A DNA stretch of 6,924 bases from Nocardioidaceae bacterium (GCA_013696065.1 JACCZJ010000223.1:1-6924), one strand, 5' to 3'; positions 1-6,328 are shown, counted from the stretch's first letter. Notes: generated from the sequence alone by a model not told the origin. Numbers and translations are program-made.

Positions 1-67
1 CCTCTTCGCGGACCCGGCGAAGGGGTGGCTCTTGTTGCTGGGTGGTGAAGACGCTTGAACTCGACAT
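1..67 (-). CDS. rsmH: Probable 5' end of rsmH (16S rRNA m4C1402 methyltransferase), cut by the window edge
   Basis: Only the first 22 codons are visible, beginning at the ATG read on the minus strand from position 67. The peptide starts MSSSSVFTTQQQEPPL and shows no RsmH motif, so the assignment rests on position: rsmH (mraW) normally follows mraZ directly and in the same direction at the head of the dcw cluster. RsmH methylates N4 of C1402 in 16S rRNA using S-adenosylmethionine. The start is reasonable. A purine-rich GAAGGG lies 6 bases before the ATG, and reading upstream in frame there is no other ATG or GTG before a TGA near position 125. The Ser/Gln/Pro-rich beginning would be an N-terminal extension before the usual HVPVL segment. 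A start beyond the edge or a different small gene remains possible. Confidence 0.45.
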   Translation of the reverse strand, partial: MSSSSVFTTQQQEPPLRRVREE

Positions 68-155
68 ACTCGACCCTTCGACTGGTTGACCAGCGTTGCT
101 TTCGCGGGTGGTGCGCTCAGTTCACGGCCTGTTCGTGCGGCCAGGTCCCCGCCCG

Positions 156-186
156 CTTCTTCGGTGCTCGCCTGGCACCGGGGAAG
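156..186 (-). other. Imperfect hairpin in the mraZ-rsmH leader
   Basis: In the 183-bp gap between mraZ and the putative rsmH start, the minus-strand RNA can form an outer CUUC/GAAG stem. This is followed by a two-base C-A internal mismatch and then a perfect 6-bp inner stem (CGGTGC/GCACCG, at 162-167 and 175-180) closing a 7-base loop. No T-run follows, so it does not look like an intrinsic terminator. A second near-perfect dyad, CTGGT-TG-ACCAG (82-93), lies just before the rsmH start. Both would be in the transcript between mraZ and rsmH and could be leader structures, RNA-processing sites or chance in GC-rich DNA. A structured RNA motif upstream of rsmH (the mraW motif) is known from Mycobacterium, but I cannot show that this one is homologous. 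Confidence 0.35.
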
Positions 187-250
187 GTGTGACAGGTGAG
201 GCGAAGAGGCGGTCCGGAGGCCGAGTCGCGCGAGCGTCGGCCTGGTGACC

Positions 251-688
251 TCAGGTTTCCGTAGGCACGGCTCGTACCTCCTCTGACCAGTCAGCGAACA
301 CTTCCTCTTGGGCTGCGTTATAGGTGTTCCACGCCCCGGCGTCCCAGATTTCGACGCGGTTGAATGCCCCGATCACGACGCAGTCCCTGTCCAGGCCGGC
401 GTAATCACGCAATGACTGGGGCAGGGTGATCCGGCCCTGCTTGTCGGGGTTCTCTGCTGAGGCTCCCGCCGAGAGCATGCGCATGAAGTCACGACCCCGC
501 TTGTCGGTGACGGGGGTCCGCCCGAGCGTCGCGGTGAAGGAGCGGAACTCGGCGCTCGGCCAGACATAGAGGCAGCGCTCCTGGCCCTTGGTCACGACCA
601 GCCCCTCGGAGAGGTCATCTCTGAACTTGGCCGGGAGGATGAGGCGCCCCTTATCGTCCAGACGCGGAGTATGCGTTCCGAGAAACAT
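251..688 (-). CDS. mraZ: Transcriptional regulator MraZ
   Basis: This 145-residue protein matches the usual MraZ length and layout. It has two tandem SpoVT/AbrB-type halves, each with the family's DxxGR signature: DDKGR at residues 11-15 followed by LILPAKFRD, and DKQGR at 82-86 followed by ITLPQSLRDYAGL. The N terminus MFLGTHTPRLD is typical. MraZ forms ring-shaped oligomers that bind direct repeats upstream of its own operon and regulate the dcw cluster, usually as a repressor. The ATG (686-688 on the plus strand) is preceded on the minus strand by a strong AGGAGG with a 5-base spacer. The gene reads leftward toward the presumed rsmH and is divergent from the MoxR operon. The acidic tail after about residue 125 (QEEVFADWSEEV) is unremarkable. 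Autoregulation is supported by the box array just upstream. Confidence 0.97.
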   Translation of the reverse strand: MFLGTHTPRLDDKGRLILPAKFRDDLSEGLVVTKGQERCLYVWPSAEFRSFTATLGRTPVTDKRGRDFMRMLSAGASAENPDKQGRITLPQSLRDYAGLDRDCVVIGAFNRVEIWDAGAWNTYNAAQEEVFADWSEEVRAVPTET

Positions 689-707
689 GGCTGCCTCCTC
701 CCGAGTC

Positions 708-743
708 CTCCATTTCGCGCCACTTTACTCCACATATCCCCAC
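708..743 (-). promoter_or_regulatory. MraZ operator: four direct boxes in 10-bp phase
   Basis: Read on the minus strand, four hexamers occur exactly every 10 bases. They are GTGGGG (738-743), GTGGAG (728-733), GTGGCG (718-723) and ATGGAG (708-713), separated by 4-base A/T-rich or mixed spacers (ATAT, TAAA, CGAA). Direct repeats of a TGG-containing core with one-helical-turn spacing are the known signature of MraZ-binding sites (mraZ boxes) upstream of mraZ. The array ends 20 bases before the mraZ start codon and overlaps the candidate -10 element, which suits repression by occlusion. The last box is the most degenerate (A for G at its first position). The regular phase makes chance very unlikely; binding itself is inferred. 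Confidence 0.88.
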
Positions 744-750
744 CCACCAA
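722..750 (-). promoter_or_regulatory. Candidate mraZ promoter inside the MraZ operator
   Basis: On the minus strand, TTGGTG (745-750) and TAAAGT (722-727) are separated by 17 bases. They fit a housekeeping-sigma promoter with a weak -35 and an acceptable TANNNT -10 element. Transcription would start near 715, giving a leader of roughly 27 bases that contains the AGGAGG ribosome-binding site. The -10 element falls between the second and third MraZ boxes, so bound MraZ would block polymerase. The assignment is by pattern only. Confidence 0.5.
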
Positions 751-878
751 CCCCTTTCCTCCTGCGCGTCGCATCAGGCCCGCCCCTCGCGCGCCTGCGA
801 CACCCCCGGTTTCTTGTGGGGCTAACGGGACTCGGCGCAGGAGGCGGGGCGAGGCGATAAGTCAGGCGGGGAACGTCG

Positions 879-906
879 GGGAACCCTCGCGCGTCATAAC
901 ATCGTT
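879..906 (+). promoter_or_regulatory. Candidate ECF-sigma-type promoter for the moxR operon
   Basis: GGGAACC (879-885) and CGTT (903-906) are separated by 17 bases. They resemble the GGAAC/CGTT pattern recognised by actinobacterial ECF sigma factors of the SigE/SigH kind. A start about 7 bases beyond CGTT would give a leader of roughly 90 bases before the ATG at 1005. A second GGGAAC lies 10 bases upstream (869-874), but its spacing to CGTT is too long. I found no convincing -35/-10 pair of the housekeeping type for this operon. Such motifs can occur by chance in GC-rich DNA, so this remains a hypothesis. Confidence 0.4.
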
Positions 907-920
907 ATCGAGAGATCTCG
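896..920. promoter_or_regulatory. Two abutting inverted repeats upstream of moxR
   Basis: ATAAC-ATC-GTTAT (896-908) is a perfect 5-bp inverted repeat. It is immediately followed by CGAGA-GA-TCTCG (909-920), another perfect 5-bp repeat. They overlap the -10 part and presumed start site of the candidate ECF promoter, so they could be an operator or form a small structure at the very 5' end of the transcript. No regulator family is recognisable from these arms. Confidence 0.35.
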
Positions 921-1004
921 GGCCGCCCCTTGGTGAAGGTGACAAGATCGAGGAGAGACGGCGCGCTTCGGGCGGACATTTCGTCGACGCTCACAAGGAG
1001 ATCA

Positions 1005-1976
1005 ATGAGTAGCTTCGAGACTCTCGCTGCGGTGACCGACCGGGTGGGCAAGAACATCGAGCGCATCATCGAGGGCAAATCTGACGTCGTGCGGACAGCG
1101 ATCACGGTCTTACTCGCGGAGGGTCACCTGCTCATTGAAGATGTCCCTGGCGTGGGCAAGACCATGTTGGCCAAAAGCCTGGCCAGATCGATCGACTGCT
1201 CGGTCAAACGCATCCAGTTCACCCCCGACCTGCTGCCGTCTGACCTCACCGGCGTGTCCATCTATAACCGCGACACGCGTGAGTTCGAGTTCCGCCCTGG
1301 CGGAGTGTTCGCCAACATCGTGGTGGGTGACGAGATCAATCGAGCCTCTCCCAAAACGCAATCGGCTCTGCTCGAGTGCATGGAGGAGCGGCAGGTCACG
1401 GTCGACAGCACGACATACGAGCTGACCGCGCCCTTCATGGTCATCGCCACCCAGAACCCGATCGAGATGGAGGGCACCTATACCTTGCCCGAGGCGCAGC
1501 GCGACAGATTCATGGCCCGCGTTTCCATGGGTTACCCGGTCCCACGGTCAGAGCTGGCGATGCTCGACTCTCACTCGGCTGCCAATCCCCTCGACGATCT
1601 GGAGCCGGTCACCGATGGCGCTGAAATCGCCAAATTGGTCGACGTCGTGCGGACCGTGCACATCTCTGATGCGGTAAAGCAGTATGCCGTGGACATCACC
1701 TCTGCCACGCGTCGCTCGCCGGACCTGCGCCTCGGAGCCTCGCCGCGGGCTAGCTTGCACCTAGTGCGAGCGGCCCGTGCCCATGCGGCGCTCGAAGCGC
1801 GCGACTACGTGATCCCCGACGACCTGCAAACCCTCGCGGTGCCCGTGCTGGCTCACCGCCTCATCACCAACCTGGAGGCTCAGATGGGGGGGCGCGGATC
1901 CGAACAGATCATCAGCGCCCTGTTGCGCTCCCTCCCCATCCCCGACCCCACCTCGCCGGGTCGGCGAGGCGATTAG
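1005..1976 (+). CDS. MoxR-family AAA+ ATPase
   Basis: This is a 323-residue MoxR ATPase, a chaperone-like AAA+ protein that uses ATP hydrolysis to assemble or activate partner proteins, usually ones with von Willebrand A-like or DUF58 domains. Motifs appear in order: Walker A in EDVPGVGKT (residues 45-53), Walker B in VVGDEINRA (106-114, with D109 and E110), sensor 1 in VIATQNP (146-152), the arginine-finger region LPEAQRDRFM (161-170), and sensor 2 in GASPRAS (244-250) within the C-terminal lid. The length is normal and no catalytic residue is missing. I chose the ATG at 1005 because AAGGAG (995-1000) sits 4 bases before it and the protein then begins with the family-like MSSFETLAAV. An in-frame GTG at 930 would add 25 unsupported residues. 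The gene is first in an operon with DUF58 and TgpA-like genes and divergent from mraZ. The product is probably cytoplasmic and works at the membrane with the DUF58 protein. Confidence 0.95.
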   Translation: MSSFETLAAVTDRVGKNIERIIEGKSDVVRTAITVLLAEGHLLIEDVPGVGKTMLAKSLARSIDCSVKRIQFTPDLLPSDLTGVSIYNRDTREFEFRPGGVFANIVVGDEINRASPKTQSALLECMEERQVTVDSTTYELTAPFMVIATQNPIEMEGTYTLPEAQRDRFMARVSMGYPVPRSELAMLDSHSAANPLDDLEPVTDGAEIAKLVDVVRTVHISDAVKQYAVDITSATRRSPDLRLGASPRASLHLVRAARAHAALEARDYVIPDDLQTLAVPVLAHRLITNLEAQMGGRGSEQIISALLRSLPIPDPTSPGRRGD

Positions 1977-1985
1977 CCGGCAGCT

Positions 1986-3296
1986 GTGACTCGCGGAATG
2001 CTCTCCACGCTGACCACCCGGGGCCGTGGTTTCCTGTCCGCGGGACTGACCAGCGCCTTCTGCGCCATCGTGCTGGGGCAACGCGACCTCCTGCGTGTCG
2101 GACTCCTGCTGATCGGGCTCCCCGTCATCACCGCGCTGATCGCTCACCGGTCTCGATATCTCCTGACGTGTTCGCGAGAGATCTCCTCGACGAGGGTGGA
2201 GGTCGGTCAGGGCGCGACCGTCACCCTCACGCTCGACAACCCCGGCCGCTTCCCGACGGGGTTGATGCTGCTCGAGGATCAGGTGCCCTACGTCCTCGGC
2301 ACTCGGCCACGATTTGTGCTCGATCAGTTGCGGCCACGCTGGCACCGGTCGATGCAATACATCGTCCGCTCTGAGGTTCGAGGCCGCTTCGATATCGGAC
2401 CCCTGAACGTACGCATCAGCGACCCCTTCGGATTTGTCGAGCTCAACCGGTCGTTCACGAGTCGAGCCACGCTGATCGTCACGCCGCAGGTGGTTGCCCT
2501 GCCGGCTGTCCGCGTCTCGGGTGACTGGTCGGGCACTGGCGATAACCGCCCGCGCGCCTTCGCGGCGGCAGGCGCCGAAGACGTCATGGTCCGCGAGTAC
2601 CGCCTCGGTGACGATCTGCGTCGGATCCACTGGCGGTCGACTGCCCGCGCCGACGAGTTGATGGTCCGTCGCGAAGAACAGCCACACCAGAGCCGGGCCA
2701 CCTTGCTGCTTGACACCCGCTCCGGTGCACATCGCGGTGCTGGTCCCGCATCGTCGTTTGAGTTCGCCGTCTCGGCTGTGGCCTCGATCGGCGCCCATTT
2801 GGCCCGCCAAGGCTTCACCGTCCGCATGCTGACTGACGGTCCACCCAGCTCCACATCGGACTGGCACGAGCGCGGCATCAGCGGTCCGGCAGAGGTGCAA
2901 CTGCTCCTGGACTCGTTGGCGGTCATGCAGACGAGCGCCCGACAAGAGTTCGCGGGCGGTGGCGAGCAGCATTCGAGTGGTCTTGTCATCGCCGTGCTCG
3001 GAGCTGTCAGCCCCACAGACTTGGCGGCGTTGTCACGGATGCGAGCTGGTTCGACCCGATGCCTGTGCATCCTGCTCGACGTAGCCGCCTGGGCGAGAGC
3101 CGACAAGGTCGGAGCCGGCGACCTCGCCACGGTGCGGAACCGAGCAGTGACCTTGCAGCGCCAGGGCTGGTCGGTGACGATCGCCGGCCCGAGCGACCGG
3201 TTGCCGGCGCTCTGGGGCGACTTCGCGACAGCCGCACCAGCTGCGCGAGGCGACCTCATCGATGCCGGTGTCACGGAGAGGCCCCTATCGCCATGA
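1986..3296 (+). CDS. DUF58 domain membrane protein
   Basis: This 436-residue protein has two N-terminal hydrophobic segments (about residues 14-31 and 35-53). A beta-rich region follows with the common GRFDIGP (133-139) and DPFG (146-149) elements. Then comes the DUF58 signature around residues 203-231, REYRLGDDLRRIHWRSTARADELMVR in outline, with conserved G-D, R, H-W and S-T-A positions. A strand LLLDTRSG (240-247) starts the region resembling a von Willebrand A fold, so the protein is a plausible partner of the upstream MoxR ATPase. Biochemical function is not established for the family; a role in envelope assembly or stress is inferred. The start is uncertain. GTG at 1986 lies 9 bp after the moxR stop, and ATG at 1998 is the alternative. 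Neither has a good ribosome-binding site at normal spacing, which suggests coupling to moxR translation. The gene ends in an ATGA overlap with the next gene. Confidence 0.93.
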   Translation: MTRGMLSTLTTRGRGFLSAGLTSAFCAIVLGQRDLLRVGLLLIGLPVITALIAHRSRYLLTCSREISSTRVEVGQGATVTLTLDNPGRFPTGLMLLEDQVPYVLGTRPRFVLDQLRPRWHRSMQYIVRSEVRGRFDIGPLNVRISDPFGFVELNRSFTSRATLIVTPQVVALPAVRVSGDWSGTGDNRPRAFAAAGAEDVMVREYRLGDDLRRIHWRSTARADELMVRREEQPHQSRATLLLDTRSGAHRGAGPASSFEFAVSAVASIGAHLARQGFTVRMLTDGPPSSTSDWHERGISGPAEVQLLLDSLAVMQTSARQEFAGGGEQHSSGLVIAVLGAVSPTDLAALSRMRAGSTRCLCILLDVAAWARADKVGAGDLATVRNRAVTLQRQGWSVTIAGPSDRLPALWGDFATAAPAARGDLIDAGVTERPLSP

Positions 3297-5656
3297 TGCG
3301 GGGCACGATGGAACGACACAAAATGGCCGGCCTGGGTTGGGTCACGACTGTTGCCACATCACTGAGCTTCTACCCGGCGCTGGCCGACAAGCGGTTCGTT
3401 TTCATCGGTGCCGTCCTCGCCGCCTCACTGGTCGGTGCCGGCGCGGTCCTGAGACAAGTTCGAGCGCCGTGGCACGTCGTTCTTGGCGTGCAGCTCCTGC
3501 TGCTTTTCGAGCTACTCGCCATCGGGTACGGCGGACGGCTGAAATACCACGTCCTACCGACCGAAGCGACCTTCGACCGCGTGGAACGGGTGCTTCGCGC
3601 GGGGGCAGAGACGGCGCAGGAGTACGCCGCGCCGGCTCCGGAGAGCGCGGGCTTGACGCTCATGGTGGTGTTCTTCATCGCCCTGGTGGCGATCGGTGTC
3701 GACCTCTTGGCCGTGGGTCTGGGGCGAGTGCCGTTGGCGGGGCTGCCGTTGCTCGCCCTCTACACCGTCCCCGTGGCAGCTCTGCCCAAGGGCATTCCTG
3801 TCTACGCGTTCGTCCCAGGCGCCATCGGCTACATCGCCATGCTCACGACCGCCGAGCGAGACCGCCTCGTCCACTGGGGGAGGCTGGTCAGCCGCTCGGA
3901 GGCACCGTGGGGAGTTGGTGACGGCATCGATACCTCTGGCTTGACCTCGACGGGTCGCAAAGTGACTTTCTTGGCCTTGTCGGCCGCAGTGGTGCTGCCC
4001 TTTGTCATACCAGCGTTCGCGCCCTCGATTCTGGACGGCGGACGGCAGCCCGGCCGGGGCGTCGGTAATGGCGGCACCCTCACTTTCGACGACCCGATGG
4101 TCAGCCTGGCGCAAAGCCTGAAGCGCTCGGATCCGGTGGATGTCTTGGTGGTGCAAAGCGACGACCGACCCGAGTACCTTCGCCTGGCAGTGCTCTACGA
4201 ACCCGGTCCGGACGCGTGGCGAACCCGGCCGATCAATCTGGCTGAGACTCTGCGGCTGGATCAAGACCTGCCAGCTCCGGTGGGGTTGTTGCCGGCGGTG
4301 GGTGGCGAAGACCGCAACCTGGTGATTTCACCTACCAGCAACTTCCCGAGCGACAGCGCATGGCTGCCGGTTCCGTTCGCCAGCCGGCTTGTCCAGGCTG
4401 GCGACGACTGGATGTTTGTGTCTGCGGATCAAACGGTCACGGGAGCATCAGAGTCAAGCGAGCCACCCACTGACTACTCCGTGGAATATCGGACCGTGGA
4501 ACCCACGACAGAGCAGCTCAGGTCGGCCGACGCAGCGCCGGAGGACATCACCGATCGCTACGCGCAAGTGCCCGCGGACGTCCCCTCCGCGATCGGGGTC
4601 ACCGCGCGAGCGGTCGTGTCAGGGGCGGCGAACGATTACGAGGCTGGGGTTCTGCTGCAGGACTTCTTCCGCGACAGCGACAACTTCAGCTACGACCTGG
4701 ATGTGGGCTACGGCTACGGCTACGACGCCATGGTCAAGTTCCTCGACAAGAGGCGGGGATTCTGTCAACAGTTCGCCGCCACGATGGCGATGATGGCCCG
4801 CGAGGTTGGCATCCCGTCACGGATCGTGGTCGGCTTCTTGAAGCCCGAAAGGCTGGAGGGGACAGGTCACAGCGTCTTCACCTCGGACAACGTCCACTCG
4901 TGGCCGGAGCTGTACTTCGAGGGCGTGGGTTGGGTGCGGTTCGAGCCAACTCCAGGAGTCGGTGCGCCTTTGCCCGCATATGCTCCCCGACCATCGGTCG
5001 ACGATCTAGGCGGGCCTCGTCCGAGTACGCCGACAGCAACTGCTCCAGACGATCGGATACGTCCGTCGCTCGACCCGGAGACAGGCGATGCATCAGTCGC
5101 GCCAGACTCCGGCTCGTCCGGCTCGGGTTCTGGTGGGGCGATCCCGTCCACACGCTGGCTTATGGTCTTGGCGGCGCTTCTCGCGTTGGCCGTGCCTGGC
5201 TTGCTGCGGCGCGCGATCCGTCGCCATCGACTGATCGAGCCCAACGAGGGGGCGTCTGCAGCGGAGGCAGCCTGGCTCGAGCTTCGCGACACCATGCTCG
5301 ACCTAGGCCTGCCCTGGACCGGTTCCATGACGCCGAGAGCACGCGGACGTTCGATCCAGCGCTTTCTGTACGAGGACCCGGACGGCCTTTCTGCGCTCAA
5401 CCGCCTGACGTCATGCGTCGAACGCGCCCGTTATGCCAGCTCGTTGCCAGCGGACGCTCATCCCGGTGAGGACGTGCGGACGGTTGTGTCAGCGCTGACG
5501 CGGGTAGCAGCCCGTGGCCGTCGGATACGAGCGGCACTGATCCCTGCCTCACTCCTGCCCGACCTGCGCGCTCAGACGGAGCAGTTGCGCGAGAAGGGGG
5601 CTATTCGCAGGCTGCGCCCCGCCCGAGACTGGGCAGCCCGAGGAGGGACTCAGTAG
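3293..5656 (+). CDS. TgpA-like polytopic transglutaminase-domain protein
   Basis: This 787-residue membrane protein has the architecture of TgpA-like proteins (DUF3488, transglutaminase core, DUF4129). Hydrophobic segments lie near residues 13-30, 36-53, 61-79, 121-143, 148-163, 168-186 and 224-243. A large extracytoplasmic part (about 244-620) follows, then a final membrane segment (622-637) and a charged cytoplasmic tail containing the DUF4129-like region (about 655-720). The transglutaminase core carries C491 in RRGFCQQFA and H535 in DNVHSWPELYF. The third position, in WVRFEPTPG, is E551 where Asp is usual in the superfamily. A Pro/Ser/Gly-rich linker (556-618) joins the domain to the last helix. 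Substrate is unknown; cysteine-protease- or acyltransfer-like action on envelope proteins or peptidoglycan is inferred. I chose the ATG at 3293, in an ATGA overlap with the DUF58 stop, with GGAGAGG 11 bases upstream. The reading frame is open further back, to 3059, but that part overlaps DUF58 and looks non-coding. The 3' end overlaps the convergent DUF3040 gene by 7 bp. Confidence 0.93.
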   Translation: MMRGTMERHKMAGLGWVTTVATSLSFYPALADKRFVFIGAVLAASLVGAGAVLRQVRAPWHVVLGVQLLLLFELLAIGYGGRLKYHVLPTEATFDRVERVLRAGAETAQEYAAPAPESAGLTLMVVFFIALVAIGVDLLAVGLGRVPLAGLPLLALYTVPVAALPKGIPVYAFVPGAIGYIAMLTTAERDRLVHWGRLVSRSEAPWGVGDGIDTSGLTSTGRKVTFLALSAAVVLPFVIPAFAPSILDGGRQPGRGVGNGGTLTFDDPMVSLAQSLKRSDPVDVLVVQSDDRPEYLRLAVLYEPGPDAWRTRPINLAETLRLDQDLPAPVGLLPAVGGEDRNLVISPTSNFPSDSAWLPVPFASRLVQAGDDWMFVSADQTVTGASESSEPPTDYSVEYRTVEPTTEQLRSADAAPEDITDRYAQVPADVPSAIGVTARAVVSGAANDYEAGVLLQDFFRDSDNFSYDLDVGYGYGYDAMVKFLDKRRGFCQQFAATMAMMAREVGIPSRIVVGFLKPERLEGTGHSVFTSDNVHSWPELYFEGVGWVRFEPTPGVGAPLPAYAPRPSVDDLGGPRPSTPTATAPDDRIRPSLDPETGDASVAPDSGSSGSGSGGAIPSTRWLMVLAALLALAVPGLLRRAIRRHRLIEPNEGASAAEAAWLELRDTMLDLGLPWTGSMTPRARGRSIQRFLYEDPDGLSALNRLTSCVERARYASSLPADAHPGEDVRTVVSALTRVAARGRRIRAALIPASLLPDLRAQTEQLREKGAIRRLRPARDWAARGGTQ

Positions 5657-6048
5657 TCGTCGCGTCGGCGACGCCAGCGATCTTCCATGCGATTCATGAA
5701 GCCTGACTGACGCGCCGATGCTGAGCCTTGCCGGCCGTCGGAGATGGGGTGCACATTGTCGGGAAGCTCGGCGTTTCGGAGGTGGCGGCCATGAGATAGC
5801 GCCACGTAGGCCGAGCCGAGCATGACCACGAAGCCAGAGACGGCGACTGGGGTCATCGCCAACACGGCACCTGTCATCAACAAGGTAACGCCAGCGGCGA
5901 AGCCGAGGGCTGCCATGATGACCAATTTCTTGTGGCGAGAACGCGCTGAGGCACCACGCAACGCGGAGGCGAACTTCGGATCCTCCGCGGTAAGCGCTTC
6001 TTCCATCTGCTCCAGCAGACGCTGCTCCTCTTCAGAGAGCGGCACCAT
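5650..6048 (-). CDS. DUF3040 small membrane protein
   Basis: This 132-residue protein has the hallmark DUF3040 beginning (MVPLSEEEQRLLEQMEEAL, then AEDPKFASALRG). Two hydrophobic helices follow at about residues 41-64 and 66-85, then a polar, strongly basic C terminus ending MEDRWRRRRDDY. DUF3040 is an actinobacterial family of unknown function, often found near the dcw cluster. The layout suggests a small membrane protein with an acidic helical N-terminal tail and a basic C-terminal tail, both probably cytoplasmic. The start is fixed by the conserved N terminus. GGAGG (6051-6055) lies only 2 bases from the ATG, an unusually short spacing that may lower initiation. The gene converges on the tgpA-like gene, and the two coding ends overlap by 7 bp (5650-5656) with no room for a separate terminator. 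Confidence 0.93.
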   Translation of the reverse strand: MVPLSEEEQRLLEQMEEALTAEDPKFASALRGASARSRHKKLVIMAALGFAAGVTLLMTGAVLAMTPVAVSGFVVMLGSAYVALSHGRHLRNAELPDNVHPISDGRQGSASARQSGFMNRMEDRWRRRRDDY

Positions 6049-6328
6049 GTCCTCCAGCCGACGAGAGTGGTATGTCGGGTCTATCTCAACAGTCTAAGCA
6101 CGCTCGAACGACGATGAAACCCAGTGAGTGAAATTGGTCAGACCGGACGCCCTTCGGGAGGCTTTCCAGGAGTTCTGTCAACAGCCGCCAGCCGTTCAAG
6201 CGTGTGGCTCCCGTGCTCGCGCTGGTAAAGACATTCCCCAATTCATGGTGGGCGGTTAGGCTGTGTAATCGGCAAGATCATCTGGGCTCAGCCCGTTCAC
6301 CGCGCGAAACGGCGCACAAAGGATTGAA
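6049..6328. promoter_or_regulatory. Divergent spacer between DUF3040 and L,D-transpeptidase genes
   Basis: This 280-bp gap holds no convincing gene in either direction and should contain two divergent promoters. On the minus strand, TAGACT (plus-strand 6091-6096) is a possible -10 for DUF3040, about 43 bases before its start codon, but it lacks a good -35. On the plus strand, TAGGCT (6257-6262) is a possible -10 for the L,D-transpeptidase, with only a poor -35 match (TTCCCC, 6234-6239). A perfect GGTC-A-GACC dyad occurs at 6136-6144, and a CC-TTCG-GG mini-hairpin near 6151-6158. None is strong enough to call alone. Confidence 0.3.
6284..6312 (+). other. Paired dyads in the leader of the L,D-transpeptidase gene
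   Basis: Two inverted repeats share bases: GGGCT-C-AGCCC (6284-6294) and CCGTT-N10-AACGG (6293-6312). The second ends 5 bases before the AAAGGA ribosome-binding site. If transcription starts upstream near 6270, the RNA could form one of two mutually exclusive hairpins. No known riboswitch consensus is recognisable. It could equally be an operator or chance. Confidence 0.25.

Noticed and set aside
816..831. GTGGGG followed by a CGGGAC hexamer 10 bases later on the plus strand, as a possible second MraZ site facing moxR
   Set aside because: Only one hexamer matches and the phased partner is degenerate; GTGGGG alone is common in GC-rich DNA.
794..841. CCTGCG...CGCAGG inverted repeat with a 36-base loop in the mraZ-moxR gap
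   Set aside because: The arms are only 6 bp, the loop is long and G/C-rich, and no T-run or known motif is attached.
930..1004. Upstream GTG start for the MoxR ATPase
   Set aside because: The ATG at 1005 has AAGGAG at suitable spacing and gives the typical family N terminus; the extra 25 residues (MVKVTRSRRDG...) have no support.
1761..2972. Long minus-strand open frame of about 403 codons opposite the moxR end and DUF58
   Set aside because: It is antisense to two well-supported genes, its translation is Arg/Gly/His/Gln-rich with no recognisable motif, and such frames are expected by codon bias in GC-rich DNA.
3059..3292. In-frame upstream extension of the tgpA-like gene
   Set aside because: It overlaps the DUF58 coding region out of frame, encodes Arg/Pro-rich sequence unlike a membrane protein start, and the ATG at 3293 has an ATGA overlap and a ribosome-binding site.
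4707..4727. Short GGCTAC tandem repeat in the tgpA-like gene
   Set aside because: It encodes GYGYGY just before the catalytic Cys region, where Gly/Tyr-rich sequence fits the domain; three copies in frame need no special explanation.
6176..6181. Perfect TTGACA -35 hexamer on the minus strand in the DUF3040/L,D-transpeptidase spacer
   Set aside because: No TANNNT-like -10 occurs 16-18 bases downstream (the sequence there is CCCGAA/TCCCGA), so it does not form a promoter.
6060..6328. A c-di-AMP (ydaO-type) riboswitch upstream of the cell wall enzyme gene
   Set aside because: Such elements are known upstream of actinobacterial peptidoglycan enzymes, but I could not find the characteristic conserved blocks here.
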